A stretch of 64,000 nucleotides of DNA, taken from the NCBI GenBank assembly GCA_038030265.1, contig CM075941.1, positions 11,098,001 through 11,162,000 on the forward strand. The letters run 5' to 3'. Numbering within the stretch: position 1 is the first letter of the stretch; the number at the start of each line of letters is the position of its first letter. The notes under the pieces are model-generated. The model was not told the origin of the DNA, did no database searches, and was given only the letters and a program-made list of their open reading frames with translations. The DNA is from Corythucha ciliata. Lineage: Eukaryota > Arthropoda > Insecta > Hemiptera > Tingidae. Both the position numbers and the translations under genes were made by a program. Below are positions 22,343-35,192 of the stretch, in pieces.

Positions 22343-22889
22343 ATGAATTCAGCAAGAATTTTATTTTGTGTTGTTCCGACGAAAAAACTTCGTTACCTCA
22401 CTCCGAAACTTCACTTTTCATCTAGTAAGAAGCCACTGATTCCTCCGGAGCCTCACAACTCTCAGCTCAAAACCGAGGGTCTTCCCAGGAGTCTACAAAT
22501 CGACGAGGCGACGGTCACCGACTTGGAAAGACTCGCACTGGTTGATTTCGGCACTGAGCAGGGCATTAAAATTGTCGAGGACGCGATTAAATTCGCGAAT
22601 CAACTGTCAGTTGTTGACACCGAAGGAGTCGAACCTTTGTACACGGTCCTTGAAAAAGAGTGAGTTTTGTCTCCAAGATTATGTCATTTCAGTGTTGATA
22701 TGAACGTTAAACATTGCCAGGTGTCTCTCTTTACGCGAAGATGAAGTCACAGAGGGAAGTTCAAGAGAATTAATTCTGTCGAACGCCAAACTCTCGGAAG
22801 AACATTATTTTGTAGCGCCGCCCGGTAATATCCCTCTCGAGCCAAAAAGCTACGACTTTTTGGATAAGAAGAGAACTAAACAATCATGA
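22343..22889 (+). CDS. GATC: Glutamyl-tRNA(Gln) amidotransferase subunit C, mitochondrial
   Basis: Two exons (22343-22659, 22721-22889) give 161 residues. The start is basic and hydroxylated without acidic residues ([17 protein letters not shown]...), as in a mitochondrial import signal. The GatC core follows: [49 protein letters not shown], and the terminal [13 protein letters not shown]. GatC stabilises the GatA-GatB complex that converts Glu-tRNA(Gln) to Gln-tRNA(Gln) in mitochondria. Its TGA stop (22887-22889) overlaps the ATG of POLG2 (22886-22888), so a shared mRNA with reinitiation or leaky scanning is likely. Confidence 0.93.
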
Positions 22890-25800
22890 GTGCCCCTCAT
22901 CTGCATCAGTTGAGCGACGCTTTGACGTTAGTAGTGAAACATTTACAAAAATGGGCTTTTTTACGCGTGAAAGGGGAACAATTTTGTTACGGTCCCGCGG
23001 GTCAATTTGTCCTGGACAATGTCCGTAAGGAGTGGCTTTATTCTGTTTGTTATTACCGGGAGCACAATGTCTATCCGAGTGAAAGTTGCAGCGTTAGTCC
23101 AGACTCAACCAACGAGGGTTCGTGCGCCTTCTACCTTTCTATAATTCTCAACTGTTTAACTTCACCGCCTCCGTAATTTCAGGCTTTCTGAGTGGATTCG
23201 AAATGGCTAAAACCCTAAATAACGGTGAAATTCCCTTCGATTTAGTGGATTCTCGAGTCGTTGAAAGCACACGGACAGTGGGCTACGCACCCCTGCGATC
23301 GAGCCAGCCCATTGTCATGAGGCACTGGTCCGTACTAAAAGAATCCGAGAGTCGACAGTTTTTCTACAGGTGGCTTCAACAGAGAAAACGATGGTGGAGA
23401 AAGGTGAGTAAGCCTCCCTAAAACATGTTTTTTATGCGTTTTTGTACGATATTTCAACGGTACTTTGGCTGCTGTGGGCAGGTGGTGATCCAGAGGGGGG
23501 CGCACTGTGCCCAAAGTTGATGGGTAAAAACCTTGACATTTAGCTTCAGAATTTTGCTACTGAGTACACTAGTAAGCTCGTTTAAACCTCGAAACTGCAC
23601 TTAGCGCTTGAACCTTGGGAGCCGATGAGTGCTTGACTGGATGGGCCCGGATTGGGGAGGGGGGTGAGTCCGAATTTGGCCATTCGCATAACTTAGGCCT
23701 GGCACTCACCGGCCACCAAAGTTCAAGGGCTAACTGCAGTTTCAAGAATTTAACGAGTTGCCCTGTCTATTGATAAATTTATAGTCCGGGAGCCCACCGT
23801 ATGAAAAATCCGTGTCATCTGATTACGCTTGAAACCATCAACACGACGTTACAAGGTAACTAGCAAAATGAGCCTGTATCGTTGCCAAAAATGTTTAGCG
23901 GGACCAGGCCGAGCAGGGCGTCTTGCTGTTTGCAAAAAAAATTCTGTGTTCGGATCATTGATGATCCGATGTCAGGGCACAAATTTTGCAAACTTCGAAC
24001 GCTGTCGTCCCTCTATGTCCCACTGAAATTGTCTGGCGTATGACTATAAGCATTTACAAACGTCCAGACACGATCAAATGATCAGAAAAACTTTTTTTTT
24101 GAGATTTTTTTTTTTTTTTGCAAACGGCAAGGCGCCAAGCTCGGCATTGCCCCGCTAAAAATTTCTGGCGACGATGCAGGCACATTTGCTAGGGACTATG
24201 TAACGTCGTGATGATCAAGCGCGATAAGATGACACGGATTTCTCATACGGCGGGCTCCCGGACTATTAATTTTGACGGCAAAAATCAAAATTAAGCAGCA
24301 AAGTGATTGTACTGTGGTGTGAAAAACTGTATTTTTGCCCAGAACTTCGAATTATATTGCACTCCACAATGGAAAATTTTGCTCTGAAAGTGAATATTTT
24401 TGCAGACATACGACAATCCCTGGTCTCGCTCTCTGGAAAACCGAATAATTTGGGACAATTTAAATTCGTATTCCGAGGCCTAATTTATAAAGCATCTGCT
24501 AGACCAGTGGGCCCGGGGCAGAAATCTTCACGAGAGCCCTTAGTCCCTAAATAAACGTCTTTTTCTCAATTTTAACCATGAAGCTGCCTCCAGAAAATGC
24601 TAAATTGCGTTTTCTTAATATTACATGCGAAAGATCGATCTGTCTGAATTTTAGCCGCGATTATATGTTTGTTTCTCAAGTTTGGCTCAAGTTTTAGCAG
24701 CAAATTGTTTTTTTTTTTTTTTTTTTTTTTTTTTTTCGTTTTTTCATTTTTAGCCTTGAATAACCAATCGCTTTTCTCGATTTTGTTCTGGATTTGCATC
24801 AAAAAACCACGTATCACTGGATTTTCTCAATTTTAGCCAAAAATAAGCGCTTAAATTCGCATTTTTAGCCACGAATGTTAGCGCTTTTACTAATCTTTCA
24901 GCCGTGCACACGCCCCAAGAGCAGCACATTAGCATGCCTTTTCAATTTCATCCGTTAATCCGTGACTTTTTTTTACTTTTAGCCATGAGAATTAACACTT
25001 CTAAATAGCCGCATGCTTGCCTCAAGAACAGCCCATTAGCGCTTTTTCTACATTTTAACTGTAAAGGGGCCACCACATACCGCTCAATTGCGTTATTTTC
25101 TCAACTTTGTTCTGGATGTTGAATCGAAAAACCGCGAATAAGCGTATTCTCTAAAGTTTATCCTCAAATGAGCGCATTTTCGCAATTTTATCCACGAATA
25201 TAGCCGTTTTTTTTTTACACTTTTAGCCGCGTACACTTTTGCGTACATTTGCCCTCCTTCGCAATTTTAGCTGCCTAAGGACCTACAGAAACAAATAGAT
25301 CAGCGTATTTCTTCTCATGTAGCCGTGACGTTGCCTCCAGAAGCTGCGAATTAGTAATTTTCTCACTTTCATCAGTGAATTAGCGCCCAGAAAAGCTAAT
25401 AGTCCTTTTTTTTTAGTTATACCCGCTATGAGTCCTCCAGATTCCACTTATTGATGTTCTTGGCGTCAAATGAAAGAAGTTTTCTCAATTTTAGCCGCGT
25501 AAGGACCTTAGGAAACTGGGAATTAGTGGTTTTCTTAATTCTCTAATTGAATCCAAGTCGAATCTATATTGAATATCTACTGAATCGAATATTTAGCCAC
25601 CAAAACTGCTAGGCCCCTTCAACGTTGTAATTTATTCTCGTGTTCGGATGTAATGATGGGGAGCCAAATTGACGTCCAACCGGACACCAAGTCATATTTT
25701 AGGGTACTGGCCGGTTCCACTCCGTGTGGATCACCCGTCCCATTCTTTTAGGATTAATAATGGCCCAATTTGACCAAATATTGTCAAATTCATGGAAAAT

Positions 25801-28800
25801 GACCTTGTTTATCAGCCGAATGAATGGTCAGCCTTAGGAGCAAAATTCTAGTCTTATGGTCCGAGTCGAGTGTCCGAGTTGTGGTGAGACTAAATTACCG
25901 AAATGGTCAGATTGCGAGTTTCCGAGGATAAACTATGGTGGCCACCTGTGGAGTCTCGTTTCGCCACTTTTCATTATTCGCCTTCCGTGTTTTCAGAAAC
26001 CCCGTTGGGGGGGGGGGGGTCGCATGCATAATGTACTTTTCGAACGGTGTCTGTGTGGTCAGTATGCCCAGTTTTAACGTAGAGCAATCAGTTCGTGAGG
26101 CATAACTGTCAGTGATTGTCAATTTTTGAACTAAATAGGGAGAAGGGATGCGGGGTTGGATTACGTCATGGGACTCACCTTAGTGGTTGACTACCGCACA
26201 AGACGTCTGCGGCCGTCGTTTAAGGCTGCAGTGACCTTGAGGTCCTGGGGTATTACCGGAAGAGGCCGATCACCATTCTGATTCTTCGAAATGTAGTACT
26301 TTTTACCCATCTGATTCCACTGAGAATGGCCATTGATTGAGTGAATCATTTCGGAGGCTCGCGAATTCTCAGGGAAGAGAGACACTTGTCAGTGTCAGAA
26401 CCTGCTAAACTCAACGGTCTACTATGCCGGAGGGAAGAAGAAGAAAGGGAAGAACAGCCTTTTGGAGAGCCAACAAGTTAATTTATGAGGCAAAAGCGTT
26501 CAATCTATAACACTATCGATCAAATATGTAGCGATCTTATTAGCTTTAGGCCCAAGCAACAGGTTCTGGGGGTTGAATTTCTAGTTTTTAGCTTGAGTAA
26601 AATTATATTCTGACTGAAGTAATAGTCAGTGTTTAGAATAAGTTTATCGATATTTGGTGTGGGGGGGGGGGTTAGAAATTATCATTATTTAAATCGAACA
26701 TGTAGGTAGTCTGTTTCATTTTATTATTGTTGTTGGCATAACGTTAATTTTCATAGTCAAGTAGCCAGGTAGAAGTTCTAAATTAACGGTGTCCGAGTTT
26801 GGCGAGTTTGAGCTTTGAGGGTCGTTCATTGGCGGAATTTGTTGCTTCCAATGTGAAAATTTCGGCGAGTTTCGGGGTTCAAAACTACCCGTTTCGGGCC
26901 AAAACCATAGTTTGAAGGCGATTCACCTCCAAAAAAATATTTTCATGCTGAGACTGAATTAACAGTTTGTCAACAGTCAGTTTGAATAGCCAACTTTTCT
27001 GTTTTTTGGGTCAAGAAATCGGATTTGACAGTGTCCACTTAAAATTTCCCAGTTATACCACAACTCTCACCTTAACCACAGTGTCTGAATTTCATGTGTT
27101 ATCTTAAAAGTGACAATTTCGCCCCAGAAAATTATACTTTGGCCGCTGACCTGTAAGTTCTGTCTTCATAGGAACTTACTAGGTTCGGCAACTGGTAATT
27201 GAGTCCATCAAACTCGCTGTCACGCACAAATAAAATGGCAGTTTATGCAGAAACTGACCATTTGACCAGAGAACTGGGGAATAAACAATTTATAACGTAT
27301 CACTGTGAAGCTATGGTTTCATAGAAAAGTGGTGGCGTAATATTGCTATTTTTCGTCAGGAACTCACAACACTGACTTGAAACCGGCAAATTCTCCCCCG
27401 AAAACTTGCAATACAGCTTGAAAGCAGTCAATTCAATGCCAAAAACTGGATTTTGGTACTGAAACTTTTAATTTTACTAGTAGAAATTGAATGGCAGGCT
27501 CTACTGTTTGCTCCTTTCCACATCTCTAGTTAATCCCATAATTGTCCGTAGACAGGGTCATTTCAACTTAATTAATTAATTTTCGGACGCATAAAGGAAA
27601 CAAAAACCAGCCGTCAATGAACATCAAGAGTTTTTATGGAGAGGGGGGGGGGGGATTTCTGGGCGAAATTTGTAATTTTCTGGCCGAGTAAAAACCGGTA
27701 AAGACGTTCAGACTTTTGGGGCTAAAAAAGTTCCTAAGTGCTGAACAAGTCGGGTTATTATTTTAGCAAAACAGATGAATTTTGGTGCTAAATTAGCAAG
27801 TTGAAAGACGCAATTTTGCGTGGGTTAACACTAATTTTGGCATGAAGGGCGCAATTTCAGCCTAAAAACTGACTGTGCTTTCGTAGAAAGGTTCGTATTC
27901 CATCAAAAACTACCACTTTTGCCTGTAAACTATGTTTGTACCTTCCCAATGTGTAAACACTGTCCGTCTTGGCCCCAGAAACTGACTTGACATTTTCATT
28001 TTGCCCCCACAGGAACTTATAGTAGGTTCGGCAACTTGTACTTTGGATCCCCAAATTCGCAATCCAGCACAGAAATAACAGCCCCCCTCCCGCAATTATT
28101 CACAATTGTCTTGAATTCGACTTGTGGTCCAGTTTTGCACAAGAAAGTTTGAGGCATTTTGCCTCCCCATACATTAGGGTGACCATACGTCCTACTTTCC
28201 CCGGAAATGTCCTACTTTTTAAAGCTCCAGGGACATCCGGGCTCATTTTACAGGTGTCTGGGGAGGGGTCAACGTTGTCCTCTTTCTTGTCCTACTTTTT
28301 CGGTCTCTGCTTGATGTAACGTCTGGTATTTATAACTCGCAGCATCATTCAACGGTTCACCAACAAAGCTGTGGCGCTCAGCTGCCACGTCCCCATCACC
28401 CAGTTTTGCCCTCTCGGTCCTCATCAGCCCTGGTGAGCCGGGTCTCCGCCCTAATTCGATTTTACCAGGACAGGTCGAATGCTAGGGGAGTGTATCGTAG
28501 CGCAAAGACCACCCAGAGAACATTACAATGATTTCACCCTCTGAATCCACTCCTCCCACCGTCATACTCCATTTCACTCGCAAATCTGAAATTCACCCCA
28601 CAGCCTCAAAAACCAAGCCCAAGCCCGAAAACCAGCATTCAAAAACCAAATTTCGTGGGTTTTGCTCGTTCAAAAAGCCATTTTACGGACTTTCGCTCTT
28701 TCAGAACCCAATTTCGTGAACTTGGATTCTTTAAAACCAAATTTCTGGCATTTTTGCCTGTTCAAAACCAAATTTTATTTGCTATTTACAAAATCAATTT

Positions 28801-31800
28801 CTCAAGTTTGGTTAGTTAAAAAAATGTATTAGGCGAAAATCGAAAGACAAAAGACAACTGGTTTTTGTTGTTTCGTACACCAATTTGGCTTATTTTCTCG
28901 CTTTGGGTTAAACCCCAAATTTCTTGGTGTTTGCTCTTTAAACAGCCAATTTTACGAACTTTCGCTGTTTCAGAACCCAATGTTGTGGACTTCGCTCCTA
29001 TATGTATATACCACGATTTTGGGAGATTATCCCAATTTGCCTGATTTTCACGCGTTCAAAACCATCATTTCGTAGATTTAGATCTTACTGAAATTCCCGG
29101 ATTTTGCTTATTCCAAACCTAAATTTTGCCAATTTGAGTGTTAAAAATTCCAAATTTTGCGGATTTGTTTTCTTTCAAACCCTGATTTCTTAGATTTGGC
29201 TCATTTAAACTCAATTTCACGGTTGTTGGCTATATTTTACCAGTCAAATTTCGTGGGTTGAGCTCTTTCCGGAGTCCACAGTCGCACGGCTTTGTCCAAT
29301 TCAAAAAAATAACATATAAAAAACAAATTTCGTGATTTTGGCTGCTTGAATCAAAATTTTACCGAGGATTTTCGCTCTTTCATAAACAATATCGCGGATT
29401 TACTTTTTTTTGCAATGTCAAACCCTAATTTCGCATTCCACAGAACAAATTCCGAGGCCTTAACTCTTTCCAGAATCAGTTTCGCAGATTTCGCTTGTTC
29501 GAAAAACAAATGTGGCTCTTTCAAAAAGCAAATTTACGGATTTGGCTCGATCAAAAATCAAGTTTTGTCATTTTGGCTCTCACAAACACAAGTTTCGTGG
29601 GCTGTGGCTCATTCAAAACCCTTAATCGTGGATTTGGCTCATTCAAAAACCTTCATTTCATAGTTTTGTCTCTTTCAAACCCCGGTTTCGTGGTTTTCAT
29701 TCTTTCAAAACTCAATTTCCTACCTGACACGCTAAAGTGGTCGTGTGGGCGGACCTCCTTTAACAACAAACTGATCAACGGTTAGTCGTTGTTAACTTGT
29801 ATTTATGCATCCTTCTTTTGTGTCCTACTTATCGTCGAAAGTGTCCTACTTTTCCTACCAGGCGTCCTCGGAAACCATTTTTACATCTGGTCACCCTACC
29901 CACCCTGAATGTGAGAACTTATGGAATTTGAATTTTCAGGCAGAACTGACAAATCTATCTCAGAAATTGAGAGAAAATTTTACCCCGGTAATCAATATTT
30001 TTGGTTCAGTTTCGCCGCATAGCACGGCTATTTTCCTTCAGTAATTCGTAAAACGGTCTGGAAACTGCGAAATTCGACACCCCACAACTACGGAAACTGG
30101 CTGTCCAGCCTTTCAATGTAACGCACAGAAATCGAACAACACACAACAGACAAAAGACAGGCAGCGAATGGCACAACAGTTTTCCCCCACTTTCCTTCAT
30201 TCATGCTTCAGTTTAGGGACAGAAGAACGGCTGGGAATAATTGAAAAAATAAAATAAAATTAAATAAAAGTATAATATGTTTAAATGAAATTATGGAAAG
30301 GGGACATGAGTAGCAGCGTTTTGACCAAACAGTTTAGTTCAGTGGCCTACGTCTGGTTTCGTGACTGAAGTTTAGTGGGTGAAATTACCAGTTTTTGGGT
30401 CGACAAATTCACTGTTTTGGTTACATGGGGGGGGGGGAGGTGGATGTTTTTTGACAATGCCTGGGGTTATGTGTTATTGAGCTGAATAGTCGGCTTCTTG
30501 AGGTGTAAGTGAAGGTTTTCCTGATGGGCACTGGGGGGGGGGACTTCTTTGTGGCCTCCCTCCCTTGAGCAAAACTCTAGATCTGCACCTGCCTAGGCCA
30601 CATTGTCAGTTTCAAGGTCAAGCTGTCAATTTTTTCGACTTCGTTGGTTCGAATCGTTGAGTGTTGATTTGTTTTCAGGAGGAGCGGGGGGGGGGCATTT
30701 TTACTGTGTAAAGTCTGTTTCTGGAGTTTCATTCTAGGATATAGGTTAGACCAGCTAGTCCAGTAAAATTATCTAATTGTTTGGTGGCCGAACATGTTGC
30801 CTCAAAGGCTGAAGTGCCTAGAATTCAGTCAAATGAGTCAGATTCTAGGTTTTGACCTGAAAACTCTTCGCAAATACAGGCTAAATCGTTCATAGTTTCC
30901 TGTATGAATTGGCTATGTACGCCCTGAAAACTTGTCAAGTTTGGGAAGTTTTGGGAAGCTTCAGTTTTGGTGACGTAAACCGACTTAGCTGGGAATTCGC
31001 CTCTCCCGTGGTGTGTCTGCCTGTGTATTTGGCGCTCTTTAAAACCCATAATGTCGGGAGGGATGGGGTTCGGAATTATGAGGGGGATGCCACACCTAGC
31101 CACTCCACTAAAATCTCTGGCCTTGGGAATAATATTAATATTTATCTTCGGATAGTTTTCAGCCGATCCAAACCGAATAACTTTCAGCGAAGCGAAAAAT
31201 GACGGTCGGGACGTTGAAGAGGCTAAAATCTTGGCGAATTTCCCCTGGGGTAGTCACGAAGTGGAATCGATCAAATTTTTGGGTCCGAGCGTTTTCGACA
31301 CCATTACTGACGATCCCAGTGTATTTATCGTAAGTTTTTTTATTAAAAAAATCTCATAATTAGTGGCTTTCTAAATCTGTTATGCTATTTTATACAGATC
31401 AAAGACGGCCAAAAGTCGTCCCGTCCTCGCCTTGTAACGAGTGAGTGCAGTCTCGACGTTGCATCCTTCACCTTTATGGCCGACTCTTTTTCGACTCGAA
31501 AGGGTTCCGAAAGCACGGTGTGCCGATTCCACAGAAAACTTGCTCCTTTCAAGTTTGCTTTCGCTGCTGGACTTACAAGTACCCCCCCCCCCACCATTTA
31601 TTTTCGACTAATCATTCAACTCCCTTTTTTTTCAGACGTTAAATTGGCGGCTGACCTTCGTGACATGGCGCGTCTTTTGGCGTTGGACCTTAAAAAACAG
31701 GGTATCTCTTGTTTGTACCCCGCATCGTCTGAACTGGGGAGAAAGTCGCTCGATTCGCAACTCACTAAATTCAACGCTTTGGGCGTTCCGTTTACCGCTG

Positions 31801-31997
31801 TTCTGAGTCAGGACTCTTTGAAGACCGGCATCTTTGGTCTTCACAATCGGGAGACATCGTTACAGGTACCTAAATGATGGACGATGAGAATTTCTTTTAA
31901 ACAATTTGTTTGATTTCGAATTTTGTGCCGTCTACAGGAGCAGCTTCATGTTTCGAAATTTCAAGACTATGGTGCGCTACTAATGAGAAACTATTAA
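22886..31997 (+). CDS. POLG2: Mitochondrial DNA polymerase gamma accessory subunit
   Basis: Six exons: 22886-23117, 23183-23403, 31156-31329, 31398-31578, 31636-31865 and 31938-31997. All are in frame, giving 365 residues, close to fly pol gamma-beta and shorter than human (485). [14 protein letters not shown] and [16 protein letters not shown] match the class II aaRS-like core. [10 protein letters not shown] matches the family's RLQWWRK block. [20 protein letters not shown], and the anticodon-binding-like C-terminal domain ([20 protein letters not shown]) follow. The protein dimerises and raises processivity of mtDNA polymerase. Intron 2 is 7.75 kb and packed with repeats. The ATG overlaps the GATC stop; no separate promoter is visible. 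Exon 3 uses the acceptor GATAG at 31155; the nearby TTTTCAG acceptor would break frame. Confidence 0.92.
23782..24265. mobile_element. MITE with ~165-bp TIRs, TTA flanks (Harbinger-like)
   Basis: Ends are TAGTCCGGGAGCCC and its complement, both next to TTA. Arms include CCGTGTCATCT and GACGTTACA. A 3-bp TTA duplication fits PIF/Harbinger. It lies in POLG2 intron 2. Confidence 0.78.
24500..25600 (+). repeat. Interspersed repeat block, family A, with 5' flank
   Basis: It begins with GACCAGTGGGCCCGGGGCAG and an ATCTTCACGAGAGCCC segment, also found before the array at 59570-59615. Family A units follow. Poly-T runs occur near 24710-24736. It lies in POLG2 intron 2. Confidence 0.65.
25601..28174. 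other. POLG2 intron 2, middle: no gene recognised
   Basis: Scattered family B-like phrases (AACTGGCAATT, GAAACTGAC) occur at 27000-27500 and 27850-28050. G runs lie near 26660-26670 and 27642-27653. The small ORFs have no recognisable domain. Confidence 0.45.
28175..29898. mobile_element. hAT-like element whose interior is a family C array
   Basis: Ends TAGGGTGACCATACGTCC and GGTCACCCTA are inverted and match the common hAT MITE terminus. GTCCTACTTTT words recur inside both ends. Between 28590 and 29720 the interior is a degenerate roughly 30-nt array (CAAATTTCGTGG, TTTGGCTC, TTCAAAAA). No 8-bp duplication is preserved. It lies in POLG2 intron 2. Confidence 0.72.
29899..31155. other. POLG2 intron 2, end
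   Basis: Diverged family B/D-like phrases and G runs near 30429-30438 and 30533-30541. No gene was recognised; the minus ORF at 30825-31103 has no supporting features. Confidence 0.4.
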
Positions 31998-34900
31998 AAG
32001 ACTAAAGGTCAGTGTGATTTATTTAACTCTGTTTGTTGGGTTAATCTGTTAGTATTTCTATAAAAACCAGTCAGATAAACAGCGGGAAATTATGTTTAAA
32101 ATTGTTGGTCCCCTGTGGAGACCAGCCACCTAGTCTCTTATTGAGAGAATTGTCATATTTATATCCATTTACACAGAGGAGGGCAAATAGGCAATTTTGG
32201 GTTTGGCCGGCCCGTATCAAATGTGCATCTGGGGTCTGTACTGGTAGACAGTTAATTAGACCCCCCTCTTCCCGTTCCATGTTCTGGTCATCACTTAAAT
32301 TTAAAACTTTCATATTCAACGTTTCCCCCGTAGCCTACCCCTAAACTTCCCCTTCCCCTCCCCAACACGATCTCAAAAATGATTTATTCGTGATTTCTAA
32401 ACAATTTATTCACGCTCGCGTTGTGCCAACAATGGTTTGACTTTTGAGTCATTTTTCAATTATTCAAAGCCAGTTTTGTCACACGTCTTCCCGATTTTCC
32501 CCGTCGTTCTCTTTTTTTTTTGCTAAGGGGTCGTTACAAGGATAATAATGGTCTGGAATGGGGAGGGGGGTGTTAAGAGAGGTTTGTAAGTGTTAAGCAA
32601 TTCATAAAATGCTGATGAATCACTAAGACTGCATTTTCAAGCCTTTGTATTACAATTATGCAAGTTTGAAGCCTGGAGGGGGGGGGGGTAAATAACTCAA
32701 TTTTAATTTTATACAAACAATATTTCTTGAAAGAGAAAATTGATTCATAGTTTTTCTTAGAGCTCACCTAACAGGTTGGGTCCGGAGGCTCAGCCGTCCC
32801 TCCACCCTTTGCAAAATATTACGAATGTTGATAATTTAGGAATTTTTAGGGTTCATGCTTCTTTTTTCTTTATCTCCTTCTTTTTCCGAGCTGTCGCCAT
32901 TGTGGGCTGGAGGCACTGTCAGATAAAATGTTTCTTTATTTTTCTTATTTTTAATGCGAAGACATGTGTCGAATGGAGGAGGGGTGTCAATTTCTTCTTG
33001 TTGGTTAGACATTATCAAACAAGTATTGCTTAAAATGCATTAACAATAATAAAACATATTCGAATCTCTGAGCTTTGGCCGCCAGTTTAAGGGTTTCTCA
33101 ACGCGAGGGATCTTTTCTTCGGGCTTAGGGACGGTGTCCGGACACCTACGAATTTCCCCCGCAAATCACGGTTGCTCCTCCGCCCCCAATTGACATCTCT
33201 GACGTCCAAACGAATCATAACCCAAGGGTAGGCTAATCTACCAAAACCCAAATGACAACGCGAAATGCTAACTTTGTGGCCACCTTTTAGACGAGTGACC
33301 CCCCCCCCCTTACGAGTGACCCTCCGTAATAGTTGCGCTTTGGCCTGGACCGGATGAATATTTGTCAATTTAGCGTCCCTGGGACTCTAGAAAACACGCA
33401 TCCGGCTCAAATGCTGACCACTTTGAGAAAATAAGTCTGGAATATCAACAGGAGGGGTTGATCGCGCCGGAAATTGCCATCACTGGGTTAAGTTAAATTA
33501 TTTTACGATCTATTGTCGGTTCGAAAATTTAAGACTCCAAGGTAAAATTTGTAGTTTAACGTCTTTTCTCGGGGCAAATTGAACTTCTTTGTTAGAATAA
33601 ACCTAATCCTCGTGTAAACGGATTTGTCGATACGCGAAATTGGAAAATCGAGCGGATTTTCAATTAAATGAGCCGTTCGAGGAGGGGGTTTTCCTCCGTG
33701 ATGCTGGCGTTTTATAAAAACAGAAAATTTCCTCGAGTACCCATGAGTTTTCCTCGCAAACGAATGCAACACCACCACCGAAAGAAGGAGCCTATTGACT
33801 CATGCAAACAGTTCTGATGTTTTCCGCACAAATCGACCCAAAAATTAACGAAAACGCGTGAACGATCATTATTCAATGCTTTCAAGGGGCGCCCCGACCC
33901 CCACCAGGCCACTTTGGGAGGCCACTCTCACCATTTCGTACGGGACCGGCTCCTTATGTCAATTGAGCACTGAGTCGGAGAAACCCAGAAAAATCGCGTC
34001 TTGCTTCCCAATCGGACCATTTTCTGGAAATGTCCTTGGAAGTTGGAGTTTGACCAAGCCGTTCTGGTTTCTGCGAAAATGCCCCAAAATTTAAAATCGG
34101 ATCGGATAAAACCCGACTGCGGGTGCCCTCGATTTTTTTCCGCAAAACGGCCCCCCCCCCCGTCAATCTACTACGTGCTGGTTTGACCGTGACACAACTT
34201 TTCCTGTCTGTACAATTTGACAGTCGCGATCCCAGCGATTTTTTTGCCTGACTATTTATCAGTTTTCAGGACTAATTTGGCCTGGTTTTTAGAGGTAAAA
34301 ACCGTGGAATGTTTAAGAGGTGGGACAAGTCAGTTAGTTCATGTCTCAAAATTATCCGAAAAATTGACCCCCTCCCCTTACATCGCGTGTGTGGGCAACT
34401 ACATGTTAAGTTTCATGGTCTAACAGTCAGTTTTTGGTTCTCAACTTCCATTTATAGAGACGTTTTATGTACAAACCAGATTGTAGGTGTCCCCTGTTTT
34501 CTGTTTGAATTGTCAACTTGTGAAGTGGAATTATCCGCTTTCATGTTACTCTGTCGGTTTTTATGACAAAATGAATAGCTGCAGGGGGGGGGGGTCCGAG
34601 GAAATATTGTCAATACTGTCGCATCCCTCGCCCATCTTTCAAGTTAGAAGGGCCTCATATTCAGCTGAATTGAAACTTTATTGGTTGAAAAAAAATCTAG
34701 GTACCGTTTTTAGGCTAAATTGACAATTTCTTCTATGAATTGTCAGTTTTCTGGCGTTAAGTTGGCCGTTCGTAGCTGAGTTGTGAGCTTCTAATGGAAA
34801 ATGAGTTCTTCTAATGCCGGGTATTGGACCTTATTCCAAGATTTATAGGCAAACAGCAAGCTTTACAGGCTGAATTGCTGGGTTTGGACATCAATAATGA

Positions 34901-35192
34901 AAAGGGATAAAATTGACGGTTTCCTGCTTTGCGTTTCTGATGGGACAAATTGTAGTTTGTATCGCCGAATAGATAATCGCGGTTTTATTGAAAGTATGGT
35001 AGAAGAAACGCAATAATACGGTAAAAATTGTCCACCCTTGTAGTAAAATGAACAACCCGACTGCCCGAGGGTTTAACATACCCGGTCAGACACAAACTGG
35101 TGGCAGAGGTGGTGATGTCAACTGTGTCAAATTAAGCCCGGAGTCTGGATTTTCTTACCAAAAAGCGTAATTTTGTCTCATTAACAGTTTTT
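31998..35192. other. Intergenic after POLG2
   Basis: No gene was recognised on either strand. C or G runs lie near 32676-32687, 33300-33309, 34149-34159 and 34585-34594. Scattered AATTGTCAGTTTTC-type phrases occur at 34400-34900. Confidence 0.4.

Noticed and set aside
33503..33778. 91-codon minus-strand ORF between POLG2 and annexin
   Set aside because: Basic and slightly coding-like, but no domain, splice partners or neighbours support it.
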